From: Bacteroidales bacterium
GTDB taxonomy: Bacteria; Bacteroidota; Bacteroidia; Bacteroidales; UBA932
Direction: 5' to 3'
Length of the DNA stretch: 32,040 nt
Assembly: GCA_009777095.1 (NCBI GenBank)
Contig: WRMN01000020.1
Coordinates: 1-32,040 of the forward strand
Position numbers and translations under genes: made by a program
In this document: piece by piece, positions 1-7,078 of the stretch
Position numbering within the stretch: position 1 is the first letter of the stretch
Layout: the number at the start of each line of letters is the position of its first letter
The notes under the pieces: generated by a model
What the model was told of the DNA's origin: nothing
Seen by the model: only the letters and a program-made list of their open reading frames with translations
Database searches by the model: none

Positions 1-3000
1 TATTCATTTACAGTATATTTGCTAACAGCGGAATTGCGATAAACAGCGCCCCACTCGCAATAGTAAATATTATTATTGCTGCCGGGCAAAATATTACTGT
101 TATCGGATGTCGTATTGTAGAAGCCACACGAACTTGTGCTTGTTGATTTGTTGATGAAGATATTGTTGTATAAGCCTAACTTGCCAGAGAAATAAGTAGA
201 CAGGCAATAACCCGTATTTGCCGTGGCGGGAATATAAACCGTATTATGTGCCAAGTGTATTGTGTCCGTTGTATTGGAATAATCTAAAGAAATTCCGATT
301 GATGCAGCATGAATAACATTATTGAAAATTCGTTGATTGTTGCCGTAAGACAACTGTATGCCCGTACCTGCATTGGTGATTTTCGTTTCTTTTATGGTAA
401 AATTATTTACTGTTCCGGTTGTGTAAATGCCATAAGCGGATGTGTTGTAATATAATTCTATATTACAGTCTTTTATGGTATTATTATTCCCCTGCGAAAT
501 ATAGATACCGTATAAATTCATGCTGTTTTGCGGTAACTTGACAACACAATTTTGAATGGTGATATTGTTTGCGCTTTGCAAATGGAATCCTCGTTCCAAA
601 TAATTACTGCTTGCCGTACCCGCATTCTCAATATCCAAACCGTCAAAGGTAATATAGCTCACATTTTCCAAATAGAAACAGGCATCGGCATAGGTATTGG
701 AAGTCCCTGCTACTTTCAGCAGCGGATTGTCGCCTGTTCCCGATTTAATGAAAGTAATTGGTTTATCAACAGTCCCGCCGGAAACTATCCGTAAACCGCG
801 ATAATCCGTCAAAGCGATTTCATGAACCTGTCCGGCAATCACCTCAAAAGTAACTGTATCCGAAATGCCGCGTGTATTTAAAGCATAGATTGCTTCTTCA
901 AAACTATTGAAATTACGTCCGGCTGTGGGCAGGGTGTTGTCTATGGTGTAGACACCATATAAAGAGGAGTCAATTGTTATGGCAACATCGTCAATATACC
1001 AACTATCGGCGTATATGCCCATATATTTGAATCCGATATTAACAGTTTGTCCGGCATAACCGCTTAACGGGACAGAAATTTTTTTCCATGAAGCTGAAAT
1101 TTCATCCATACCGGATAATTGTTTAAGCTCGGTAAAGGTAGCAGATGTTGGGTTTTTACCTGTGGTTGATATCCACACTCCATTATAGTAGTGATCTTCG
1201 GGATATTGAGAATAAGACCAAAATTCCAGCACAGAAGCTCCGGTATGGGTTTCGGGTATAGTTATCATGGGAGTAACCAACCAGCCTTCCTGCATTTCTA
1301 CAGTAGAAGAGCCATAAGCATGTACCGCAGAGGCCAAACCAAGATGAGATGCTTCCATACTTCTTGTCCATTGTGTTCCGCTGCCGTCAATATTGAATGA
1401 TGTCCAGCAATCTGGTGGAAAAATTACATTTTCAAAGTCTTCAAGCCATGGGAAGGAGGTAACTACCGCACAAATATTTGTAGAGAAAGGTGTTCCGGCG
1501 ATCACTGCGCTTGTGTTTCCGATACAAGTTCCCTGCACGCTCCATGTATAGGAAGTCCCATCGGGTATCTCGCTAAAGACCGTACTGCTGCTTGCGCTGA
1601 TTTGTGTATAAGTGGTTGTTCCGTCACTTAAGTGTATGGTGTAGTTTTGTGCGCCGCTGTCGGTCGCCCAGGAACAGGTAGCGGAATTATAACCGGGGAT
1701 TACCTGTAAATTTGTCGGCGCGTCACAAGGCTCATCACTAGCTAAAATCATACGGATAGCTACAGCATATCCCTGATTAGCGGCATATAAAGTATAGTCA
1801 GGAGCTAGTACGTGTATTAGTTTATTAGCATTTAGTTCATAAGATACAAATATATTACTACTTGACAATTGCCTCACTCCAAGGAAATAACGGCCAGGAG
1901 TTAAAGCCGTTTCGGGAACCGTTACGTAAGTTAGACCTGAAACGGGTCTCGTAAATGTGGCACCGCCCAACAAATCCGTACTTTCACAAGCTAATTCGCC
2001 CGTCACTTTGTATAATGATATGCCATAAGCAAATGTGGTGGTGGGACCAAAGCCAATGGCTACCTGCGACAAAGTGGCCGGACTTTCAATGGTAAAAATA
2101 TTTCCAAAAGTAACGATTCCGGAAGATCCTATTCCGGTAGCAAAGGTAGTCAGATTGTCGTAGGCATAAACATTATCAGTACCCATAAAGGTATAGGTAC
2201 CAGAATTATCTGCGGGATGTTCATCGCTCTCTGCGGCCGCTACCACGCAAGTAACCGTATTAACGCCTAATTGGCCTGTTCCCGGAAGGGATAGCCAGTC
2301 GGTAGAGTCTCCCGGCGTTAAAGCAGGTATCGGCGCCGTAGTTCCTAAGGAAGCCTCGTTTAAAGTTGCACTCAAGGTAACAACTGTTTGCGGTAGAAAT
2401 CCTATATTATTAGCTCTTCCTGTTACGGCAATTTGTGAAATGGGAACTTGCGCATATAAATAAGGAGGCCCTAATGTAAGCGATAAATCATTATCGCTGA
2501 GCGTTGTTACAGAAACATTATCTATAGCGCCGATTAACGCATCAGCATTTGATGTATAATCGTAAAAGCCAAGATAATATGTACCGGTTGTAGTTGGCTC
2601 GTAGTTAATAGTAACATAGATCCAGCCAGTCATAGGCGTAAGCGTGGCGCTAGACCAAAGCAACTCGCCCGAAAGCATAGCGGCAGGATTCGCCAAAGTG
2701 TCTATTCTCACATCAATCTGCTCGACAACCGCTCCAACAGGCCAGCCTATAGCTGCTACTGCAAAACCTATAGTATAAGTTTTACCGGCAACTAAGCTAA
2801 AAGCAGAGGAAAACAGCCATGCATCGTTGTTTTCCGTGTCATGGTAACGCACGCCGACATACCGGCTACCGCCATACGCCGACAAACCAAGATTACCGAC
2901 ATTGCTGCCGGTAACCCAGGAGGCGCTACTGGTGGTCGGCATCTGACAAGTCCAATTTGCAGGCAGGTCGGTATTAATTGTAGTTTCAAAATCTTCGAAA

Positions 3001-3335
3001 ACTACTACGGTAGTTGCCCTAAAGGGTGTTGTTCTCGACTGCATTGGCATTGCCATAGATTCGGTTTCAAGTAATAGCGAATGCGATAGTTTTCCACCCG
3101 TCGGGGCATCTTCGCCTAATGCAATCATCATTTGTTCGACTCCTTGCTGCTTTTTCGGCTTTTGCTCTACAGGCTCCTTTGCTTGCCCTACCGTAGCAAA
3201 AAAGAAGACTATCAAGCTAATCAGTGTCTGTTTCAGGTAGTATTTACTGTGTTTTCTTTCTAGAAACCTAACTAATCCGGCATCTTTACAAAGAACATTT
3301 TTTGATTCGTCGGGGAGAGTACGATCATTATTCAT
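1..3335 (-). CDS. Large multidomain surface protein, truncated by window edge
   Basis: The reading frame is open from an ATG at 3333-3335 down to the window edge, about 1111 codons, with the C-terminus missing. About 32 polar residues precede a hydrophobic signal-like segment (LISLIVFFFATVGQA, about residues 36-50), so the N-region is unusually long. The mature part contains a choice-of-anchor-J/MAM-like domain (VVVFEDFE, about 110-275) and a beta-rich stretch (275-530). An Fn3-like domain starts at CDAPTNLQVIPG (about 535-615). A second anchor-J-like domain (FPWLEDFENV, about 630-790) is followed by a right-handed beta-helix with repeated N-N-T-I turns (about 797 onward). Such proteins in Bacteroidota usually end in a type IX secretion sorting domain; that region lies outside the window. 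Likely role: exported adhesin or polymer-binding protein. It is 57 bp downstream of the HTH gene on the same strand. Confidence 0.85.
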   Translation of the reverse strand, partial: MNNDRTLPDESKNVLCKDAGLVRFLERKHSKYYLKQTLISLIVFFFATVGQAKEPVEQKPKKQQGVEQMMIALGEDAPTGGKLSHSLLLETESMAMPMQSRTTPFRATTVVVFEDFETTINTDLPANWTCQMPTTSSASWVTGSNVGNLGLSAYGGSRYVGVRYHDTENNDAWLFSSAFSLVAGKTYTIGFAVAAIGWPVGAVVEQIDVRIDTLANPAAMLSGELLWSSATLTPMTGWIYVTINYEPTTTGTYYLGFYDYTSNADALIGAIDNVSVTTLSDNDLSLTLGPPYLYAQVPISQIAVTGRANNIGFLPQTVVTLSATLNEASLGTTAPIPALTPGDSTDWLSLPGTGQLGVNTVTCVVAAAESDEHPADNSGTYTFMGTDNVYAYDNLTTFATGIGSSGIVTFGNIFTIESPATLSQVAIGFGPTTTFAYGISLYKVTGELACESTDLLGGATFTRPVSGLTYVTVPETALTPGRYFLGVRQLSSSNIFVSYELNANKLIHVLAPDYTLYAANQGYAVAIRMILASDEPCDAPTNLQVIPGYNSATCSWATDSGAQNYTIHLSDGTTTYTQISASSSTVFSEIPDGTSYTWSVQGTCIGNTSAVIAGTPFSTNICAVVTSFPWLEDFENVIFPPDCWTSFNIDGSGTQWTRSMEASHLGLASAVHAYGSSTVEMQEGWLVTPMITIPETHTGASVLEFWSYSQYPEDHYYNGVWISTTGKNPTSATFTELKQLSGMDEISASWKKISVPLSGYAGQTVNIGFKYMGIYADSWYIDDVAITIDSSLYGVYTIDNTLPTAGRNFNSFEEAIYALNTRGISDTVTFEVIAGQVHEIALTDYRGLRIVSGGTVDKPITFIKSGTGDNPLLKVAGTSNTYADACFYLENVSYITFDGLDIENAGTASSNYLERGFHLQSANNITIQNCVVKLPQNSMNLYGIYISQGNNNTIKDCNIELYYNTSAYGIYTTGTVNNFTIKETKITNAGTGIQLSYGNNQRIFNNVIHAASIGISLDYSNTTDTIHLAHNTVYIPATANTGYCLSTYFSGKLGLYNNIFINKSTSTSSCGFYNTTSDNSNILPGSNNNIYYCEWGAVYRNSAVSKYTVNE

Positions 3336-3392
3336 AGTGATATTTTTAAGGCTTTAGGTTAGTTTAGTATGTCCATTTTTTACAATAATTTT

Positions 3393-3851
3393 TTATTTGG
3401 TTTTTCTTAAATAACAATTCTCGCAAATCTTTTCTTTGCAGAAGAGGTCGTTTATGTCGTCAACACTCACCTCTATCAAAAGGCGCTTGGCATTTTTCGA
3501 TTGAATACACAGCCCTTTGATATTCAGCAAATCGTTGTTTAGCAAACTTTCATCCAATTCAAATTCAATCAAAAAACGAAGTTCCGGTCCTGTATTTTTT
3601 TTGGAGCTGATTAATAATTCATCACTGGTTAATAATTCATCATTGAACCGCTCTGCAATTGTGTGAAAAATATTTTTATTTAACCCTTTGCTTACTGCAT
3701 ACAATATACGTGTGTCAAGATTTTCTCTCCGATAAATTTTATAAAGATTACTTACGCTCCTGTTTAAGCATTCTGCAATATCGTTACTCGTTCGTTCTTC
3801 CAGTTGGATCTGTTCCTTTAAAATCGAACCAAAATGTATTTTTTGTGTCAT
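3393..3851 (-). CDS. Small HTH DNA-binding protein with C-terminal Cys cluster
   Basis: This 152-residue protein starts at an ATG (3849-3851). Residues about 15-65 look like an Xre-like helix-turn-helix of the sort common in Bacteroidota: T-S-N-D-I-A-E-C-L-N-R-S-V-S-N-L-Y as helix-turn-helix, then NLDTRILYAVSKGLNKNIF, matching the usual 'D-x-x-L-L-x-x-I-S-x-A-L-x-x-x-F-F' continuation. The C-terminal half is unassigned and ends with three cysteines (CKEKICENC), which might bind a metal or sense redox state. It points at the large surface-protein gene 57 bp downstream and may be cotranscribed with it. Two operator-like repeats lie upstream. Family is inferred from the pattern only; the regulated target is unknown. 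Confidence 0.7.
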   Translation of the reverse strand: MTQKIHFGSILKEQIQLEERTSNDIAECLNRSVSNLYKIYRRENLDTRILYAVSKGLNKNIFHTIAERFNDELLTSDELLISSKKNTGPELRFLIEFELDESLLNNDLLNIKGLCIQSKNAKRLLIEVSVDDINDLFCKEKICENCYLRKTK

Positions 3852-3874
3852 TTTAATATCCTTATTCCAATAAT

Positions 3875-3882
3875 CAAAAATA
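3875..3882 (-). promoter_or_regulatory. Candidate -7 element of HTH gene
   Basis: The minus strand reads TATTTTTG, matching the Bacteroidota TAnnTTTG -7 box, 23 bp before the HTH gene start. No good TTTG -33 box is visible at the usual spacing, which would fit a promoter needing an activator. Confidence 0.4.
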
Positions 3883-3913
3883 GTTTAAATAATATTTTTT
3901 AACCTGTTTAGAA

Positions 3914-3949
3914 TGTGCCATATTTGGATAATCTTGTGCCATATTTGGA
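3914..3949. promoter_or_regulatory. Two phased operator-like repeats upstream of HTH gene
   Basis: The 15-bp word TGTGCCATATTTGGA occurs at 3914-3928 and again, identical, at 3935-3949. The period is 21 bp, two turns of B-DNA. The word has partial dyad symmetry (TGT...ACA ends with the second copy). The pair lies 63-98 bp upstream of the HTH gene start, just beyond its candidate -7 box. Autoregulation by the HTH protein is the simplest reading; this is inference. Confidence 0.5.
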
Positions 3950-4119
3950 CAGTATTTTTATAATCGGCTTATTTATTGTTGTTTATGTTTTAAAAAAATG
4001 CCTGTATTTGCTGTAGGGTTTTAGGAATATTTACAAGTACCTACACTCCGTTTATACCTCCAAGACCTAATAAGGTAACATCAAAAGCAAATTATTTTTT
4101 GTACTAAAGCCTTCATGAA

Positions 4120-4215
4120 AAAATATCCGAAAAACTCGTCCGAAAAAATGTAAAATATCCGAAAAACTCGTCCGAAAAAATGTAAAATATCCGAAAAACT
4201 CGTCCGAAAAAATGT
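4120..4215. repeat. Tandem repeat, three 32-bp units
   Basis: Three consecutive identical 32-bp units run 4120-4151, 4152-4183 and 4184-4215. Each unit contains TCCGAAAAA twice. There are no spacers, so it is not a CRISPR array. It lies in the AT-rich 423-bp gap (3852-4274) between the HTH gene and the ATPase gene, directly upstream of the ATPase promoter. The rest of the gap, 3960-4116, shows nothing recognisable. Confidence 0.9.
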
Positions 4216-4244
4216 AAAACTGCTGTTTGTTTGATAATAAACAG

Positions 4245-4252
4245 TATCTTTG
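4245..4252 (+). promoter_or_regulatory. Candidate promoter of AAA ATPase gene
   Basis: TATCTTTG matches the Bacteroidota -7 consensus TAnnTTTG, 22 bp before the ATG at 4275. TTTG at 4226-4229 is a possible -33 box but only 15 bp upstream of it, shorter than the usual 19-21. Confidence 0.45.
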
Positions 4253-4274
4253 CTGTTTCAAAAATAAATGAACA

Positions 4275-5570
4275 ATGAAAAGAATAGCCCTGCAACAACT
4301 TATAGCATGGAAACATAGTTCCAATAGAAAGCCATTGATTATCAGAGGCGCTCGTCAAGTTGGCAAAACTTGGTTAATGAAAGAATTTGCCAAAACCGAA
4401 TATGAAGATTTTATTTATGTAAATTTTGAGTTTGACGAAGTAATGAAAACCTTATTCGATGAAGGTTTTCAGCATGAACGCCTATTGTTCAATCTGAAAA
4501 CTTTTTCGGGTATCACCCCAAAACCTGAAAAAACATTGATTATCTTCGACGAAATACAGGAAGTTCCGCGCGGGCTTACTTCGTTGAAATATTTTTGTGA
4601 AAATGCGCCTGATTATCACATTGTTGTAGCGGGATCTTTGTTAGGACTTACCTTACATCAACATGTTTCTTTTCCTGTTGGAAAAGTACAGTTTTTGGAT
4701 TTATACCCGATGAATTTCATCGAATTTTTACATGCCATTGGAAAAGGAAGATTTGTCGATTTGCTTGAAAAACAGGATTTTTCAACAATTTCAACCTTTA
4801 AGTTACAGTATATAGAATGGTTACGGCAGTATTATTTTATTGGCGGGATGCCCGAAGCAGTCGCATCGTTTGTTGAGAACAGCGATTTTGTAAAAGTACG
4901 ACAAATTCAAAAGGATATTCTTGAGCAATACGAAAGCGATTTTTCGAAACATGCGCCCAATGATATTGTACCGCGTATTCGATTGGTTTGGAGCTCCATT
5001 TTGCCTCAACTGTCAAAGGAAAACAAAAAGTTTATCTACGCCAAAATCAAACAGGGTGCGCGGGCAAGAGAATTTGAGTTGGCAATGGCTTGGTTGTTGG
5101 ATTGCGGTTTGATTAAACAGGTTTTTCGCGTTACCAAGCCCGATTTGCCATTGAAAGCATATTTGGATTTTTCAGCATTCAAACTTTTTATGGTAGATAT
5201 TGGATTGATGGTGGCAATGAGCGAGTTGGAGGTAAAAGTACTTTTGGAAGGCAGTCGTATTTTTGAGGAATTTAAGGGTGCTTTAACAGAACAATTTGTC
5301 TTTCAACAACTTATTCAAAATAAAGATTTGGTTATAACCTACTGGTCGTCTGAACGCTTCGATAGTGAAATTGATTTATTATTACAATATTCCAACGAAA
5401 TCATCCCTGTTGAAATAAAATCAGCAGAAAACTTGAATGCTAAGAGTTTGAAAGTCTTTTGCGAAAAATTCAATTCCAAAAACGCCATCCGCACCTCATT
5501 GTCCAACTACCGCAAAGAACCATGGATGACGAATGTGCCGCTTTATGTAATGGGAAATTATTTCAATTAA
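4275..5570 (+). CDS. AAA-family ATPase with DUF4143 C-terminal domain
   Basis: This 431-residue protein has a Walker A motif G-A-R-Q-V-G-K-T (residues 25-32), a Walker B motif LIIFDEIQE (88-96) and a sensor-like VAGSLLG. This is the layout of the large prokaryotic ATPase family carrying a C-terminal DUF4143 region. Near the C-terminus, E-I-D-L-L-L followed by VEIKSAENL resembles a PD-(D/E)xK nuclease core, as is common in the family. Length is normal and the protein looks intact. Biological role of the family is poorly defined, and members are often accessory genes scattered as paralogues. It stands alone between the 32-bp tandem repeat and the ECF sigma operon, 79 bp before the next gene. 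The family call is firm; function is unknown. Confidence 0.9.
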   Translation: MKRIALQQLIAWKHSSNRKPLIIRGARQVGKTWLMKEFAKTEYEDFIYVNFEFDEVMKTLFDEGFQHERLLFNLKTFSGITPKPEKTLIIFDEIQEVPRGLTSLKYFCENAPDYHIVVAGSLLGLTLHQHVSFPVGKVQFLDLYPMNFIEFLHAIGKGRFVDLLEKQDFSTISTFKLQYIEWLRQYYFIGGMPEAVASFVENSDFVKVRQIQKDILEQYESDFSKHAPNDIVPRIRLVWSSILPQLSKENKKFIYAKIKQGARAREFELAMAWLLDCGLIKQVFRVTKPDLPLKAYLDFSAFKLFMVDIGLMVAMSELEVKVLLEGSRIFEEFKGALTEQFVFQQLIQNKDLVITYWSSERFDSEIDLLLQYSNEIIPVEIKSAENLNAKSLKVFCEKFNSKNAIRTSLSNYRKEPWMTNVPLYVMGNYFN

Positions 5571-5573
5571 ATT

Positions 5574-5607
5574 TTTGTCATGTTCTAAAGAATTTTTGTT
5601 AACTTTG
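5574..5607 (+). promoter_or_regulatory. Candidate promoter of sigma/CHAT operon
   Basis: TTTG at 5574-5577 and TAACTTTG at 5600-5607 resemble the Bacteroidota -33 and -7 elements, with a slightly long spacing of 22 bp. They lie 43 bp before the sigma-factor ATG. An ECF-dependent autoregulatory promoter cannot be told apart from a housekeeping one by eye. Confidence 0.4.
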
Positions 5608-5649
5608 TTAATCAGTCTTGGAACTACTTTCGGAAGTAATTGAGTATAT

Positions 5650-6192
5650 ATGAGGCAAATAAAAGAATTAAAGCCTTTCCTTTCCGGCAAAGAATCGGAA
5701 ATTGCAAAGTTGTATCACATTTACAGGGAACCATTTTTTGCTTTTATCCATAAAAACAATGCCGGCATTGGAGAAGAAGATATTAAAGAAATTTATCAGG
5801 AAAGTTTTATCGCTTTATGGAAAAACATTCGCGACAAACGGTTAACCGGCGAAAATTTACAGGCCTCATTAAAAACTTATTTGTTTGGCATCGGAAAACG
5901 TCAATCAAGTAAGCATGTCAGAGATCGTAAACCTTCGCACCCATTGCTATACGATTTCGCGGTGTTACCGGAAAAGGAGATTGGAAAAGAAGAAAAAGAA
6001 ATTATTATTCAAGCCATAGAAAATTTGGGCAAACCCTGTAGTCAGGTATTGACTTTATTCTACTTGGAAGAAAAAAGCCTCAAAGAAATAGCAGGTATTA
6101 TGGGTTACAAAAGCGAACAGGTGGCTAAAAATAAACGCTTTTCCTGCATGGAAAATTTAAAAATAAGGATTAACAAAGATGATTTTTATTGA
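5650..6192 (+). CDS. ECF-type RNA polymerase sigma factor
   Basis: This 180-residue protein has the two-part layout of ECF (group 4) sigma-70 factors. Region 2 spans about residues 20-65 (LYHIYREPFFAFIHK, then EEDIKEIYQESFIALWKNI, the core-binding and -10-reading helices). Region 4 spans about 120-175 (CSQVLTLFYLEEKSLKEIAG, then a recognition helix around MGYKSEQVAKNKRFSC). No region 1.1 or 3 is present. It should direct RNA polymerase to a small regulon. The anti-sigma-like gene starts 3 bp after its stop and the CHAT gene follows, so the three are almost certainly one operon. The family call is firm; the regulon is unknown. Confidence 0.9.
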   Translation: MRQIKELKPFLSGKESEIAKLYHIYREPFFAFIHKNNAGIGEEDIKEIYQESFIALWKNIRDKRLTGENLQASLKTYLFGIGKRQSSKHVRDRKPSHPLLYDFAVLPEKEIGKEEKEIIIQAIENLGKPCSQVLTLFYLEEKSLKEIAGIMGYKSEQVAKNKRFSCMENLKIRINKDDFY

Positions 6193-6195
6193 TTT

Positions 6196-7053
6196 ATGAA
6201 TGAAAATAATTTACAACAACAAATAGACGATTATTTGTTCGACCTGCTTTCGGAAGAAGAAAAGGCAGCTTTTGAACAAATGATGAAGGAAGATGAAAAT
6301 CTTCGAAAAGAAGTTGAACTCACCCGGAAAATAGCTGAGGGATTTAGAATGCAGGGCGAGAAAGCGGCTTTGGAAGAAATGCTTAACTTGTCTTCGGAGG
6401 ATGAACTGAGGAGCATAATTTCAGCAGCAGAAAGGAAGTACGAACCTGAGCAAGCGCCGGCAACGAAAGCGGCAAAAACAGATTTGCGTTTTATTTGGGG
6501 AGCTGTTGCCGGAATAGCAGCTGCTGTTGCCTGTATGTTTTTACTGAATATTCCTGAGGGAAATAATGCAGAAATAAAAGGGTTGAAAAGACAATTGTCG
6601 AAAACGACCAACCTGAAAGAAGACTTAAAAGGGGTAAATTCTTTGCTACAGGATGTTCTCCTTTCTCAAAAGGGTATGAACGATATGCTGAATCTTAAAA
6701 TTAATTTGTTGGAAAAATTTACATTCCACCAACGAGAGTTATTGGCTTTATTGAAAAAGGAAGATGATCAACTAAGAGGGGCAACTTCCGGATTAAGGTT
6801 TACAAATAAAGGTCAGGAAAATTGCAACCCGGTCAGTTTTCGTATAGCATGGACACCTGTAAATAAGACAGGCAATGTTTATTTGTATGCCGGAGGGGGA
6901 AATTATCGCACCTTAAAGCCTGAAATTGAAGATAATGACTATGATTTGAGTAAGGGTTTTTACCTGTTGAAAAATTTAAAAGAAAATACCCTTTATTTTT
7001 TTGTAATCGGGACTGACATTAAAACTTATGTGTTTCCATTTATAACAAAATAA
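6196..7053 (+). CDS. Single-span membrane protein, probable anti-sigma factor
   Basis: The 285-residue protein begins with about 65 acidic, helical residues. They follow the pattern 'I-D-D-Y-L-F-D-L-L-S-E-E-E..F-E...D..L', common at the N-terminus of Bacteroidota anti-sigma-like proteins encoded beside ECF factors. There is no HxxxCxxC zinc motif. One transmembrane segment lies at about residues 96-115 (WGAVAGIAAAVACMFLLN). It is followed by a predicted coiled coil (about 125-195) and a C-terminal beta-rich domain (about 200-285). By topology, the N-terminus would be cytoplasmic, able to hold the sigma factor, with the rest periplasmic. It lies 3 bp after the sigma gene and 25 bp before the CHAT gene. 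The anti-sigma role is inferred from position and N-terminal pattern. Confidence 0.65.
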   Translation: MNENNLQQQIDDYLFDLLSEEEKAAFEQMMKEDENLRKEVELTRKIAEGFRMQGEKAALEEMLNLSSEDELRSIISAAERKYEPEQAPATKAAKTDLRFIWGAVAGIAAAVACMFLLNIPEGNNAEIKGLKRQLSKTTNLKEDLKGVNSLLQDVLLSQKGMNDMLNLKINLLEKFTFHQRELLALLKKEDDQLRGATSGLRFTNKGQENCNPVSFRIAWTPVNKTGNVYLYAGGGNYRTLKPEIEDNDYDLSKGFYLLKNLKENTLYFFVIGTDIKTYVFPFITK

Positions 7054-7078
7054 CGGACTAATTTAAGATTTTTTTTGC

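Noticed and set aside
552-1400. Short plus-strand ORFs at 552-794 and 1191-1400
   Set aside because: Antisense to the continuous minus-strand frame of the surface protein.
4120-4215. Possible CRISPR array
   Set aside because: Units are contiguous with no unique spacers and no cas genes nearby.
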